From NCBI GenBank assembly GCA_963573385.1, contig CAUYLG010047141.1, forward strand, positions 1 through 64,000: DNA of 64,000 bases. The letters run 5' to 3'. Positions 12,746 through 24,585 of the stretch are shown one piece after another; the first letter of the stretch is position 1, and every line of letters starts with the position of its first letter. The DNA comes from Cacajao melanocephalus. Lineage: Eukaryota > Chordata > Mammalia > Primates > Pitheciidae. The notes under the pieces were generated by a model. It searched no databases. It was not told where the DNA came from and worked only from the letters and a program-made list of their open reading frames with translations. The translations under genes and the position numbers were made by a program.

Positions 12746-14460
12746 TGTCTGGGTCCATGCCATTCTGCTGCAGCTTCTGTGGGTCCAGATGGGTTGACCT
12801 GAGCTAGGGCTGGTTATAGTGAAGGCAGTGAAATGACAAAGGAGGCCAGAAAGGAGCATACTGGCTAGAGTGTTGATAGAGTGATCAACTATTAATGAGC
12901 TGGTGTCTGAACCCAGGTATATTTGGAGATATCCAAGTGATGAGGAACTAAAGGTGTCAGTGATATCAAAGGATAGGTTTACAAAGAGTGAAGGAAAAGA
13001 AGAGAGACAGATAGGAAGATGTAGTTTGCATTCATGAGTTCAGAGTGGTCCAATTCCAGGTGACAATAAAGCTAAGGTGTGCTCATGAGAATGGATGTGA
13101 ACAAACCAGGCTAAAGGAGGGCATGGAATTCCAAGGTCCTTTTGTATTGTTTCTTGGAAGGTTAGTGCCTGCTCAGTATTTACTGAATGAATGAATAAAT
13201 AAAAAGGTAACCACAAATAGAAACTATAAAGTAGTGAGACTTCTTTAGTTGTGTGATTGGTGAACACTTAGCACTATTTCATAATCTCATCTAACCCATT
13301 ATATAATAAAATAGATGAAGAAAGAAAAAAGAAGATGGCCATCTAAATTGAAAGCAAAGTGCTCCCTTGAAGTAATTATCTGATTGTGGAAGTTTGAGTT
13401 ACAGAGACCCAAACATTTGAAAGCCTTTTTAATTGGAAGAGAAGACAAAGTTCAGTGAAAACAAAATTATTGTTGTTATGGCCAAATAGTGATAACACTT
13501 AGGATGGTGGTCTTCTGTATACTCTGTTGTTTGTTCATATGCTGTATATGAGCTAAAACCTTTAAGGTCCTTCAGCAAAGATAACATGAATGTTCCCTGT
13601 TTTCTGTGTGTTATATCAGGGACCCAGGCTCAGTCAACACGTTTGTAGTTTGAAACCTTAATCAAGGCATGGAGTCTTATTTAAGCTAAATCATGATTAT
13701 CCCTCACAAATGAACTATAAAACAGAATCTTGATTCATGAATTAGTTCATTGTTTTGCCCTGCTGTTGTTTGTTAGCTATAATATATATGCATGCCAAGT
13801 GAAGAGAGATGAAACAGCATGATGTAATCTAGTTGTGTTTCAAAGAGTAAAGCCTCCAGGGTATTGGTAAACATACAGCTAAATAGAGCCTCACAATACA
13901 CTTCTGTGTTTTATGGTTTTGTCAAAATCAAAGGAAATGTATTTACTTTGGAACAAATAATTGTGGGAAATTTCTATAGTGTCCCTGTGGCGTGTATTTC
14001 GTTGTAACTAGAATTCCCTTTGGTATGTGAATGACATTGCATAAGTAAGCTGTGTTGGACAAAGAATAAGATGTATTCTAGTCTTAATTATGGTGTAGAG
14101 GAGTTTTACCTTAGGCTTCTGATTTTACTTGCCAGAAAATAGCCATGGAAAGGTGCATTATTGTTCCACAGTTAACAATGAAGTTTCCTGATTGAATATA
14201 ATCTTGGTGAAACATAAAAGTAAGCAGAATTTCTCAACTCTGTATTCTTAGATTATTGAACCTAAGAGATAGTTCTGGCTATCTGTACTTTTCTACTTTC
14301 ATGATCTTACAGTAGAGTGGATAGCCTCCATGTAACTGGCTGTCTTTCTCTTGTGTTTTTTAGATACTTTCAAACAGCATTCAGCCCTTTTTCTTGCTTA
14401 ATTATATGATGGTGAATAGTCTTTGTAATGAGCTTCTTCTACTTAAAGATGTACCCATAC
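12746..14460. other. Mostly unique DNA
   Basis: The start, to about 13215, is weakly similar in style to the long ancient repeat and ends in 'tactgaatgaatgaataaat'. From 13216 to 14460 nothing is recognised: no splice-bounded frame and no RNA gene. Confidence 0.4.
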
Positions 14461-14755
14461 GCTGGGCACAGTGGCTCATGCCTGTAATCCCAGCACTTTG
14501 CGTAGCCGAGGCAGGTGGATCACCTGAGGTCAGGAGTCTGAAACCAGCCCTACCAACATGGTGAATAATATTATCTTTACTAAAAATACAAAATTAGCCG
14601 GGAATGGTGACATGCGCCTGTATTCCTAGCCACTCAGGAGGCTGAGTCAGGAGAATCACTTGAACCTGGGTGGTGTAGGTTGCAGTGAGCCTAGACTGTG
14701 CCATTGTACCCCAGCCTGAGCAACAAGAGCAAAACTCCATCTCAAAAAAAAAAAA
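14461..14755 (+). mobile_element. Alu (AluS-like), sense
   Basis: Full-length sense Alu with an A12 tail and a perfect 9-bp target duplication 'gtacccata' at 14451-14459 and 14756-14764. Confidence 0.95.
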
Positions 14756-15489
14756 GTACCCATAAAAGGAGCACTGTAAGAAACAAAATCTATGAACCAA
14801 GAATTATGAGTATTAACACTCTTCAAATCATACTTTCTTCTCACCTTTTTTTCTAAAATAATGGAAGATCAAATATTTTACAATTTGTTTAAAATGACAA
14901 AACTGTCATTTTACAACACTCTACAACACTCTGTAGATGCTTTCAGATATCACCCTACATAGCATGAGGCATAAAGCAGAAGGCAAAAGTAGAAAAGTTC
15001 TTAGTTGTCTAAAACATGGGGATACCAGGCAAACAGCCTACACCCTCAGTGTTCTGAAGGTTCAGTTGATTCTTACATTATGATTGAATGTCATTATAAT
15101 AATTACAAAGCATCCTATATTGTGAAACTGGCAAGCATGGGGTTAACTGATGATGACACTAATATAGATATTTCAAGGCAGGAGTAATGATACACTTTGC
15201 AAGACAAGAAATCATTAGAAGTCATTGTCAGCAGAATCGTAGTGAAAGTGAATCACAGTAAAGTCTTGGTTGGAACCAGCTACATGTACAAACCACCCCA
15301 AACTCACCAAAACAGAAAATCAATATTGAATTTTATTCTTAGTTAGAAGGGTGTGTATCTTGATTCTTGGTTGCAGGGGCTAGAGATGATAGACATATTA
15401 CATCTTCACGTTAGATAGGTTTTTAAAAATTTTAATTCCTTATTTTCCTTGCTTAGTGGAAGAATTCGTTAAATTAACTCATTACCACT
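14756..15489. other. Unique DNA with a short perfect hairpin
   Basis: Contains a 10-bp perfect inverted repeat with a 4-nt loop (14890-14899 and 14904-14913) and next to it a tandem 10-mer 'acaacactct' twice. Nothing else recognised. Confidence 0.5.
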
Positions 15490-15849
15490 TGTATTAGTCC
15501 ATTTTCATGCCGCTGTTAAAGACATACCTGAGACTGGGAAAGTTACAAAAGAAAGAGGCTTTTTGGACTTACTGTTCTATATGACTGAGGAGGCCTCAAA
15601 ATCATGATGGAAAGCAAGAAAGAGCAAGTCACATCTTACGTGGATGGCAGCAGGCAAAGAGAGAGCAGAGAAACTCCTGTTTTTAAAACCATCCAATGTC
15701 ATGAGACCCATTCACTATCATGAGAACAGCACAGGAAAGACCCACCCCCATGATTCAATTGTCTCCCACTGGGTCTCTCCCACAACACCTGGGAATTATG
15801 GGAGTTACAAGATGAGATTTGGGTGGGGACACAGAGCCAAACCATGTCA
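15490..15849 (-). mobile_element. Solo LTR, THE1 type (ERVL-MaLR), antisense
   Basis: 360 bp from 'tgtattagtccattttcatg' to 'agccaaaccatgtca', the reverse of a THE1 LTR, with the diagnostic 'gattcaattgtctcccact' and 'gagatttgggtggggacaca' blocks. The length is what is expected for THE1. Flanks ('ccact' and 'ccttc') are only weakly alike. No internal proviral sequence adjoins it. Confidence 0.88.
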
Positions 15850-17274
15850 CCTTCCTGGGAACTACTTTAACAAATATGAGTACTGTATGACCCTCAAGAT
15901 CTGATATGATTCATTTTATGCTAAATGGAAAAATGTTACCCATTATAAATCAAGATAGTTACATAAATCACCATATATTGTCATTATGCTCTAAAGTTAG
16001 AGTATTGGAGGGAAGATGAAAAAGTGCCATATGATTTGTAATTTACATCCTGGAGTTTCTTTCTCTTTCAGAAAAGCAATTAAGAACATTTTTTTGTTTC
16101 CTTTTAAAATCAACAACACACCACTGTGGGAATTGGGTGGTGATTAATTCTTGTGAGAATTCCAGTGATAAGGCCTAACTCTGTTCTATTTCAATGCTGG
16201 TTTCAAGTGATTCTTCTAGGATCCTGTATTCTCCTCGGTGATCATGCTAAAGCACTGTTACTAGACCACAGGGCTGGAAGCCAGATTGCAAAGCTATGAG
16301 GCAGGAGTGGGTGGTCAGGAAGTAGAAGTTAGCAAGCGTAGATTTCTTTTAAGAAGTTGTCAGTGAAGAGAAGAAGAGAGAATGCAAGACAGCTTAAGGA
16401 GAAGTATGATGAAGAGAGTGCTCTTCTAGGATAGGAAGAGAGGTCTGAACTTGCTTATTGGCTGACGGGAAAGACTCAGTGGAGAAGGAGAAAGGGAACA
16501 GTCCTGCGGACTGACAGCTGATAGGGATGCTTAAGGGAAATGGGATGGTTAAAGCATGGAAAGCGGGAACCATTCTCTGTGCTGGGAAGGAAAGAAGAAA
16601 AATTGAAAAAAAAAATTTAAAGATATTTTGAAGAGAAACTGGGGAAGTTGAAAGAGGTATCCCATGACCTGAGGCAAGGTGGTAGAAGGATTTGAAGAAT
16701 GGGAATGATGTAGAATTGGCTTTGTAGGGAATGTGATTGAGGATTACGGAATTAAAAACTGTTGAGTAGGAAAAGGGGAAGGATGAAATTGGATATATAA
16801 ATTTTAATGGAGCTATTCAGCGCTTTCAAAGACTAAAAAAAAAAAAATAGTGTCTCCAGTAATGGTTAATACCTTAGGAGGAAACTTGGGTATGGATGAA
16901 GACCCAGGTTAGGGATAGTTAAGATGAGTAAGGCTGGAGAGCTTGGGCTAGTAGAATTAATGGCAAGAAATAGAGATTATGAAAAGGTCTCAAAAGGTTC
17001 AATGGGTAGTGAGAATGGGGAATGTTTTAGGAATAGAAGGAAAATGAGAGCAGAGAGCAAGTTTAGTAGGGTTTGGAGGTTATCAGCAAAGAGAAGAAAT
17101 TTAAGTTTCAGATCTTGGAAGTGTCCAGTTCTAAATTATAGATCACCTGATCTAAATTGAGAGTCTCTTTATAGGAAGGGCAAGACGAATAATTGAGATA
17201 ATCTAGAAAATGTGAGGAATAATTGACATGTAGATATTGAGGTACCTGTAGGGTTTGAGCTTCCACCATACCAG
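15850..17274. other. Unique, strongly purine-biased DNA
   Basis: From about 16300 to 17250 the plus strand is notably A/G-rich with short A runs (13 A near 16840). The style resembles the interior of the long ancient repeat seen elsewhere, but no alignment is secure. A 78-codon frame at 16924-17160 reflects the composition. Confidence 0.4.
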
Positions 17275-17450
17275 TACTTATCTCCTTGATAAAGCAGATT
17301 ACATGCTTATCTTCTTGTTACATGTCTGCCTTCTTCCTGCTCACCCAGTATTTCCTCTATAACCTGAATAAGGTTTTATTTACCTTTATTTCCCCAGTGT
17401 CTAGTACAGAATTTCCTGCACCCATTAATGCTATATAATTGTTTAAATAA
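17275..17450 (+). mobile_element. L2 LINE 3' end, sense
   Basis: 'cttgttacatgtctgccttc', 'tttatttccccagtgtctag', 'tacagaatttcctgcac' and 'tgtttaaataaa' reproduce the L2 3' terminal order in decayed form. Confidence 0.7.
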
Positions 17451-17939
17451 AAACAAAATTTTGACCAAGTCTAATTTGTGAAAAAGCTAAGATACATGGC
17501 AGCAACAAAAATGGAGAAAGGTACTATTTATAGATGACCTTGATTTCAGGAGTAAGCCGATGTGGGGGGAGACCTGACTGTGACTGAAGCATGCTCACCT
17601 CATAAGACAATGGGTCGTAAGATGAGTGGTTACCATGAGGAAGGGTTGTAAGAGAAATGGTATCCTCAGGCATAAGCCAATATTGAGGAGAATGGACAAA
17701 GAAGGTGTGTGTTTACTTTAGAACAGAGGTTCCCAGCACATGGTGACACAGCCCAGTAGGGTTCAGGGATTCGTCTTGTGGAGAAGGTCTGGGTTGAGCC
17801 AGATCAGAATGAGAGTGTAGGAAGTGAAGACAGATGGTGACTATTTCCATTTAGGGCAATATTTCAGTAATAGGAGGAGGAAGGAGATTGGGAGACAGGC
17901 TGAAGATGCAGTGGTGGTGCTGACTGAGGTTGCCGAAGT
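17451..17939. other. Unique DNA, nothing recognised
   Basis: No repeat, exon or RNA signature found. Confidence 0.4.
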
Positions 17940-18135
17940 GATCACAGCTAACATGTACTGAGGTCTTATTATGTGCCAGGCACTGTACAAAGCACTTTCC
18001 ATGAATTCTCTCTCCAAGTCCCACAGCAGTAATATGAAATTAATTAATACTATTTCTATCTTGTAGAAAGTGAAGAAACCTCCCCACTGTTGGCCAGTGG
18101 TAGGATTAGGATTCAAATGTCCAGAGCCTGTCCTC
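17940..18135 (+). repeat. Ancient mammalian repeat fragment of the 'tatgtgccaggcactgt' type
   Basis: 'attatgtgccaggcactgta', 'caaagcactttccatgaatt', 'ctatcttgtagaaagtgaag' and 'aggattcaaatgtccagagc' follow the order of the same old family seen at 12.5, 38.0 and 44.6 kb. Confidence 0.65.
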
Positions 18136-18230
18136 TTAATCATCACACATCCAGACTCCAAAATAAATCCCCACATAGTGTTGCCTTTTCACAGACATTT
18201 TCCAGGTGTCACCAGGGGTAAAAGTTCTAA

Positions 18231-18556
<326 letters not shown>

Positions 18557-18990
18557 TAGTCCTGTGTTTTTTTAGGTAGTTATCAGGAGAAGGACATTCA
18601 TCTTTGGTTAGCCTGGGGTGAGAGATCTTTAAAGCTGCACAGTGAACCCCAGCCTCGAAAAGCACTTCAAAGACTGAGGCAATTGCAGCATGCATAGATT
18701 ATTTGGTTTTTTTTTTTCTTTCTTAAGAAAGACCTAGGTAATTATGGGAACTATTCAACTTTGACAGAAGAAAAATGCCTTGTTTAATAACAGACTGAAA
18801 AGGACAAGGACATTGGTTATCTTCCATGAAGAGAGAGTTGCATGGTGTGTACGTGTTAATGTGTATGTGTGAGTGCACATTCGTGTGTATGTGTGGAAGT
18901 ATGAGAGAATTAACAGTTGTGTGTAGAGGCACATTGTTTTGATAGCATACAAGGCAGATCAATTTAAGAAATACTTCTTAAATTGTCAAT
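18557..18990. other. Unique DNA with a T tract and an imperfect GT-rich tract
   Basis: T10 around 18708-18717 and an imperfect TG/TATG alternation at about 18843-18897, a weak purine-pyrimidine alternating tract. Minus-strand frames there encode H/T/Y-rich peptides from that repeat. Confidence 0.5.
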
Positions 18991-19281
18991 CAGCTGGGCG
19001 CAGTGGCTCACTCCGTAATCTCAGAACCTTGGGAGGTCAAGGCAGGTGGATCATTTGAGTCCACGAGTTTGAGACCAGCCTGGGTAATATAGTGAGACCT
19101 TGTCTCTACAAAAAATTAAAAAATTAGCTGGGCATGGTGGTGTGTGCTTATAGTTTCACTACTCAGGAGGCCAAGGTGGGAGGATTGCTTGAGCTTGGGA
19201 GAAGGGGGTTGCAGTGAGCCGAAATTGCATCACTGTACTTCAACCTGAGAGACAGAGATCCTGTCTCAAAAAAAAAAAAAA
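18991..19281 (+). mobile_element. Alu (AluJ-like), sense
   Basis: The 'accagcctgggtaatatagt' and 'gtctctacaaaaaattaaaa' left-monomer form indicates an older copy. The tail is A16 with flanks 'gtcaatca' and 'cacaatca'. Confidence 0.93.
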
Positions 19282-19914
19282 AATCACAATCATGCCCCAT
19301 GTATATGTTAGGATGGGTTGTGTTGTGCCCAGTGGAAGGACTAAGCAAAGACAGTAGGGCTTATGAGGTCATTGTGTAGTGTGCACAGGAGAGAGACAAA
19401 CTCATCCAATGCCAGGGGTCAGAGTGAGTGAGGGGTGAATGGTGAAGGTGGAAATAGGGACTCTAACAAGGCACAGGGAGTTTGATCAAGGAGATTGAAA
19501 GGCTGCAATCTAGGGGCAAGATAGAATTTAGAACTGGGAGAATACTGTGAGGAAATAGAATGCATGAATATGGGCTCAGATATGCTTTCCTTGAACCCTG
19601 GGTTATTCCAGCCACACAATATGCTCCTCACTCCTGGGCAGGCTGAAGATGTTATTCACCCCCTGGGACCTGAGATAGGTGAAGGAAATTTGGTTTGAAA
19701 AGTCATTCATAACAAACTGTATGTGACATTTTTAGTTTGTGTTTTGAGGACTTGCTGAGGAATTTGTAGTGCCTGTCATTTTGGCTTTCTCTGAGCCTCA
19801 GTATATTCACATTCTAATCAAGCAATTAGTTTCAGCCTGATCTGCTACAATTCATGAATCTTGGTCATCTTGAAGATATTTATTTCACAATGATATGACA
19901 CAGTGCTAGGTATT
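19282..19914. other. Unique DNA, nothing recognised
   Basis: No repeat or gene signature. The minus-strand 70-codon frame at 19419-19631 has no support. Confidence 0.4.
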
Positions 19915-20115
19915 ACATATGAAAACTCAGATTTAGACTCTGCCACTTGGCAAGTGAGTGTGATTTTAGGTTGCCTCTTTGAGTCTCACTTACCCATCTA
20001 TAAAATGGGAATCATTAAGCCTGCTTCACAATACTGTGGTGATTAAATGAGATTCAATAGGTAGAGTACACAGCACAGTGCTTATCATATAGGAGGTCTC
20101 CAGTAAATACTAATT
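19915..20115 (+). mobile_element. MIR SINE
   Basis: 'gactctgccacttggcaagt', 'gcctctttgagtctcactta', 'catctataaaatgggaatca', 'gtgattaaatgagattcaat' and 'cacagtgcttatcatatagg' match the sense MIR order well. Confidence 0.88.
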
Positions 20116-20816
20116 TCCTTCCCTTTCCTCTCCTCTCCTACTTTGATGTTGGTGTGATTCTCATCATGTCTGTTTGAGTCAGCTGCTGGATACCTTGTCA
20201 ATTACACAGATTAGATTTGTCATATATTTCTGCACAATTTGGAAAAAAAAGATTGACGTTTTTTGCTCAAGGAAATTTGATTAGGATCAAATGAATTAAG
20301 AAATGGCTATGTTGAAATCATTTTATCATTAAAGGAGTAGCAGGGGTCGCCAACAGAAGACAAACAATCCATAATTTTGTTTGAGAACCCAAGAAAACAC
20401 ATGGGTAGTGGTGTTGAAATAGTCTCCAAAGCCACTGTGAAACTTCTAGACCAAAACACTTTGCAGTAACCGCTTGGAAAAATATTTTTAAGTACAACTA
20501 AAGCTAAACATACACATACCTCACGATCCAATAATTTCACTCCTGGGTATATACCCAATAAAAATGAGTGCCTGTGTCCACCAAAAGACATGAGCAGGAA
20601 TATCCACAGCAGCCTTATTTAGAATAGCCTCAGACTGAAAACAACGCAAATATCCATCACCAGTGGAATAGATAAATGGTTTGTGGTGTTTTCATGTAAT
20701 ATGATACTACACAGCAATACAAAAGAATGAACTACTAATACACACAATCTTGTGTATAAATCTCACAGACAAGAAGTTGACTGAAAGAAGTTAGACACAA
20801 AATAGTGCATATTGTA

Positions 20817-21318
20817 TGTGGTGAATTAAAAATGTCATTATATATTTTGCAATTACTCTTCTCAGGAGATCAGGTTTGTTTACTTGCCCCTTGAATGCTG
20901 GCTGCTTTGTGACTTACTTTGATCAACACGATGAGACACTGTGTGACTACTCAGCCTAAAACTTACAGGCTTGTAGCTCTAACTGTTGGAACATGGATGC
21001 CATGTGATAAAGCCCAGGCCACCCTGCTAAAGACATAGAGCCCCATTGACAGCCCACAAAAACACCATTTGGGTTGTTTTCAGTTTGAGGCTATTGGTTG
21101 AAAGAGATTTATTTGAGCCCCATCAGATCATAAAGCACCAAATTGGGTTGCCAGGTGCTGCAGCCATGTGAATGACCCAAAGTGAGACAAACAGAAGAAC
21201 TGCCCAGCTGAGCCCAAGCCAAATTGCTAACCCAGGAAAGTGTAGGCAAATGAAATGGTGGTTATTTTAAGTGATTAAGTTTTAGGGTGCTTTGTTATGC
21301 AGCAAAGACCACTGATAG
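20817..21318 (+). mobile_element. Probable MLT1-like solo LTR (ERVL-MaLR), sense
   Basis: Begins 'tgtggtgaattaaaaatg' and ends in the MLT-type 3' block ('gaactgcccagctgagccca', 'gattaagttttagggtgctt', 'tgttatgcagcaaagacc'). It interrupts the L1M. The exact right end and target duplication are unclear. Confidence 0.65.
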
Positions 21319-21562
21319 GCTGCATGATTTTATTATCTGAAGTTCAAAAACAGGCTCATCTACAGTGATAGAAATCAGAATAGTAGTTATCTGCCTATTG
21401 TTATCTGACTACTAGTATTGGCTGGAAGGAGGCATAAGGAACCTTTCTGGGAAATGTTTGAGCTTGTTTGTGATCACACAAGTCTATTCACTTGGTAGAA
21501 ATTCATCAAACTGTACACTTGAGAATGGTGCACTTTACTATATGTTAAGTTTTACCTTAATT

Positions 21563-21563
<1 letters not shown>

Positions 21564-21594
<31 letters not shown>
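21564..21594. repeat. (AC)n microsatellite
   Basis: About 31 bp of AC repeat at the 3' end of the old L1, probably grown from its poly-A tail. Likely length-polymorphic. Confidence 0.95.
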
Positions 21595-21907
21595 GAGCGT
21601 ATGATCCATATGTGTTGGATGAGTCATCAAGCAGGCATGCAGGGACTGGAAGAGTCAGCAAATAGCAGGGACTGACAGTCAGACTGTTGAAGATACAAGC
21701 CATTCATTTAAAATACACTTATTGTTCATCTACTTCAGATCAAGCACTCTGTTGGGGAAAAATACTTGAATGAACACAATCTGATCTTGCAAATTCTGTG
21801 TGCCAAGTCAGGCCAATGCAGAGATGACAGCAAGAACCAAATGATATTATTTTACCATGACAAATGGACAACTGAGGATATAAAGTGTAATTAAAAACTG
21901 GATTATA
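21595..21907. other. Unique DNA with a weak ancient repeat fragment
   Basis: Around 21700-21810, 'ttattgttcatctacttcag' followed by 'tgaatgaacacaatctgatc' resembles the common ancient 'ttattgagcacctac' repeat. Weak. Confidence 0.4.
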
Positions 21908-22089
21908 GCCTGGGTATGGTGGCTGAGGCCTGTAAGCCTAACAGTTTGGGAGGCTGAGGCCAGAAAATCACTTGAGCCCAGGAGGTCGAGGCTGCAGTGA
22001 GCTATGGTGGTGCCATAGCACTTTAGCCTGGGCAACAGAATGAGACCCTGTCTTCAAACAAACTAACAAACTCCAACACACACATATAC
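21908..22089 (+). mobile_element. Free Alu-like monomer (FRAM-like), sense
   Basis: One 7SL-derived monomer of about 150 bp, not a dimer. The left end 'gcctgggtatggtggctgag' leads directly to the right-monomer form 'ggtcgaggctgcagtgagct' and the 'gcctgggcaacagaatgaga' end, then a degraded A/C-rich tail. The perfect 13-bp target duplication 'aaactggattata' (21895-21907 and 22090-22102) proves it inserted as a monomer. Confidence 0.85.
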
Positions 22090-22102
22090 AAACTGGATTA
22101 TA

Positions 22103-23347
22103 AATCCTATCATGGAATTCAAGAGATGAACTATGTAAGTACTGCTTACTAAGGTTAGGATCCATAAACAGACTTACAGAACTGTATATCCATCATTTTG
22201 TATGATGTAGTGTGCATTTGTGACACTTGACCACCACTGAGTTCAGAGAATGCCAAAATAGAAGGTGCCAGCTAGCTCTCAGTTAGATCATGTTTTAATT
22301 CTTTTAGTTGTCAATGAGATTGACATTGCAGCCTACTAAAGCAAAGAGTGGTTAAACAATTTCATTTATCCTTTATTCATTATCAAATGCCATGTTAAGA
22401 AGTTTTTGGAAAATATGCATTCAGCTTCCACCAAAGGGAGAATTGTTCAATGAGCTGAATGAAGGCTGAGAATGAAACCAACATGGAGAACAGTAGAGCC
22501 ATGTGTTAGAGGGACAGGGTTCTGATGACATTGTTTGAGCCCCCTGAGTCTTGCTGTGCCTAAAGCATGAACATTTTCCCTTTATTATTTATTTACTGCT
22601 CTAGCAGCTTGAGTCTGGCTTTTTGTCACTTGGAAGAGTCCTAACCAGAGTTGGCCTTACCACCACCCGCCCCCCCACCACCCCATCCTGCCTCTCCTTG
22701 ACTGCTAGCTAAACCCTTGCTACCACTGCCTAGGCACAAAACTATCTGGAGTTATCCTCTCTCTTCTAGGCAAGGATAGAGGTATGGTAGTTGAAGTCAT
22801 GACCAAAGAACCAGAAAATGGTAACAGTGGCAGGATCTATGATTTTTCTTGTTTGAAAATATGAATTCTAGTTGCCATCTTGTCAGTCACCCAAATGTGT
22901 GGTGCTGGCAGTGCCAGGGTTGCTTATATGTGGATGTAACCTGGTCAAACACATATTAAAGATGCAACTTGCTGGAAGGTGAACAATGAACACCTTTAAT
23001 GCGTTTACTTTGTTAGTCTTTATAACACTTCCCAGTGTGAACTGTAACAATCTATATTTTCTTAAGTCAGGATCATCACTATTTATCAAGAAGTGTGCTT
23101 TAGTTTATAATGTGTTGCTTGTATGATGAATTTATTACTTTGTAGTAGACCCTTATATATATATGCATTGCATATATTTCAATTCAAGGAAAATCTATAT
23201 TAGTCACTGGGAGTGACAAGAGAGGGAGTAAGACGTGACCCATATTCTTTGGGAATTTACAATTTAGTTAGAAACACAGACATATAAACTGTTGGTAGAC
23301 TTCAGTCTGGGCAAGGTGTCGGTGTCATCAAGTAGTCTGTTGCACAA
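22103..23347. other. Unique DNA
   Basis: No gene or clear repeat. A C-rich stretch lies at about 22665-22685 and a short (TA)n near 23153-23165. Around 23205-23300 a fragment ('gacccatattctttgggaat') recalls the ancient repeat class seen elsewhere. Confidence 0.4.
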
Positions 23348-23393
23348 ACATATATATGTGTGTATGTGCATATATGTGTATGTATATATACGT
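23348..23393. repeat. Imperfect (TA/TG)n microsatellite
   Basis: Alternating TATATATGTG and TATGTGCATA units over about 46 bp. It creates matching Y/I/C/V/M-rich frames on both strands that are not genes. Confidence 0.9.
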
Positions 23394-23444
23394 AGCGAAT
23401 TAGAAACGAGAAAGGCACAGAGAAGCTGTGGTCCCCTCAGTGGT

Positions 23445-23600
23445 ATATTACAATCTGTTTTCTTGCCTGTCTCCCACACTAGAGGGTGAGGCCTCATCAT
23501 CAAGGCTAATGTAATAACTTACTCAACTTGTCTTATAGACCTCTGCATAGTGCTTGGCTTAAGAAATGTTCTGTTCAATTGAGTTAATCTTGTAGCTGTG
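23445..23600 (+). mobile_element. L2 LINE 3' end, sense
   Basis: 'tgcctgtctcccacactaga', 'gggtgaggcctcatcatcaa' and 'ctctgcatagtgcttggctt' follow the terminal order of L2. Confidence 0.75.
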
Positions 23601-24585
23601 TCATTGGTTCATTTAACTTTATAAATATGCACCATATTCATCTCTCTTGACTGCTGGCTGACTTTGTGTAGTTCAGAGGAAACAAGTAGATTTCTATATC
23701 CTGCCTTTTGCTTTTAGTATATGCTGGGCATCAGGCCAAGCAATGGCCAGGTGGACAGGCAGACAGGAGGCTAGAAAGTTTATACCAAAAGTCAAGGAAA
23801 GGTGGATGGCCTTGGGTTCAGTCAGGCGTGAGAAACAAGGTGGGCTCAAACTCGAGCAGCTGTCAAGGGTCTGGGCAGGCAGCCAAGGCGGCTCTAGGAA
23901 CAGAGTCAAAGGAAGGGGGCAGGTCAACAGGCCACTGATTCTCATGCAAGGCTCTAGTCCAGCTAGGAGCTAATGCCTTTGAGAGTAACACCCAATCTTA
24001 AGATATGGGTAGTGCAGAGGGCTCTTGAGAGAGACTGTCTGGCTGTGCAGTGAAGTTCCCAGGTGGTTCCTTGGCAGGACCTCACTCCATATTTTTTCTG
24101 TACTGACAGCAGGACCTCACTTATGCAAACCAAGGATTATCCTTTACAATACTTCCATACGTAGGATTCTAATTAATGAATTCACAAGTAGTTATTTCCT
24201 GTTTATGGGCATTAAACAAAGTGTACTCATAAGTTTTCTTTTAAGCCTAAATCCAGGCACGCAGCTGGATACAAAATATATAGGCAGTGTGTTTACAGGA
24301 ACACCTCCAAAACACGCACACATGTACACAGTTAGAGAGAAAACAGCAATAGATCACTGGGCTTGGATCTGAAAATGTGGCGTAAAACACAGTAATACTT
24401 AGAACCATAATTTATGGAAATGAAAATAGGGATTATATAAGGAAGACTGAATTCACTTGTCCACATACGTAACTCTGGGTTGGACTGAGAAATTTGTAGC
24501 AACGATTCAACATTAACCCTTAGAAATGATAATTCAGATTTCTGAGCCTGGCATTAAATCCCCTGAATCAGCTACTTGCATTGAG
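23601..24585. other. Unique DNA, one GC-richer block
   Basis: At 23700-23980 both strands are stop-poor (frames of 76-83 codons overlap), because of higher GC. A pyrimidine-rich acceptor-like site ('tgccttttgcttttag') ends near 23718, but I see no matching donor. A 115-codon frame at 24025-24372 has AT-rich, unbiased codons and no recognisable domain. Confidence 0.4.

Larger units (their letters stand above)
20480..21594 (+). mobile_element. Old L1 (L1M) 3' end, sense, split by an LTR
   Basis: Left piece 20480-20816 has late ORF2 landmarks ('ctcctgggtatatacccaat', 'agcagccttatttagaatag', 'gatactacacagcaatacaa'). Right piece 21319-21563 has the 3'-UTR ('gatagaaatcagaatagtag', 'aaactgtacacttgagaatg', 'gtgcactttactatatgtta'), followed by (AC)n. 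Without the insert the two pieces join as one 5'-truncated element. Confidence 0.82.

Noticed and set aside
23694..23973. Overlapping frames on both strands as a small gene
   Set aside because: Three frames are open together because the block is GC-richer; no donor site pairs with the acceptor-like site at 23718.
24025..24372. 115-codon plus-strand open frame
   Set aside because: Low-complexity composition typical of AT-rich DNA, no recognisable domain, no polyadenylation or splice context.
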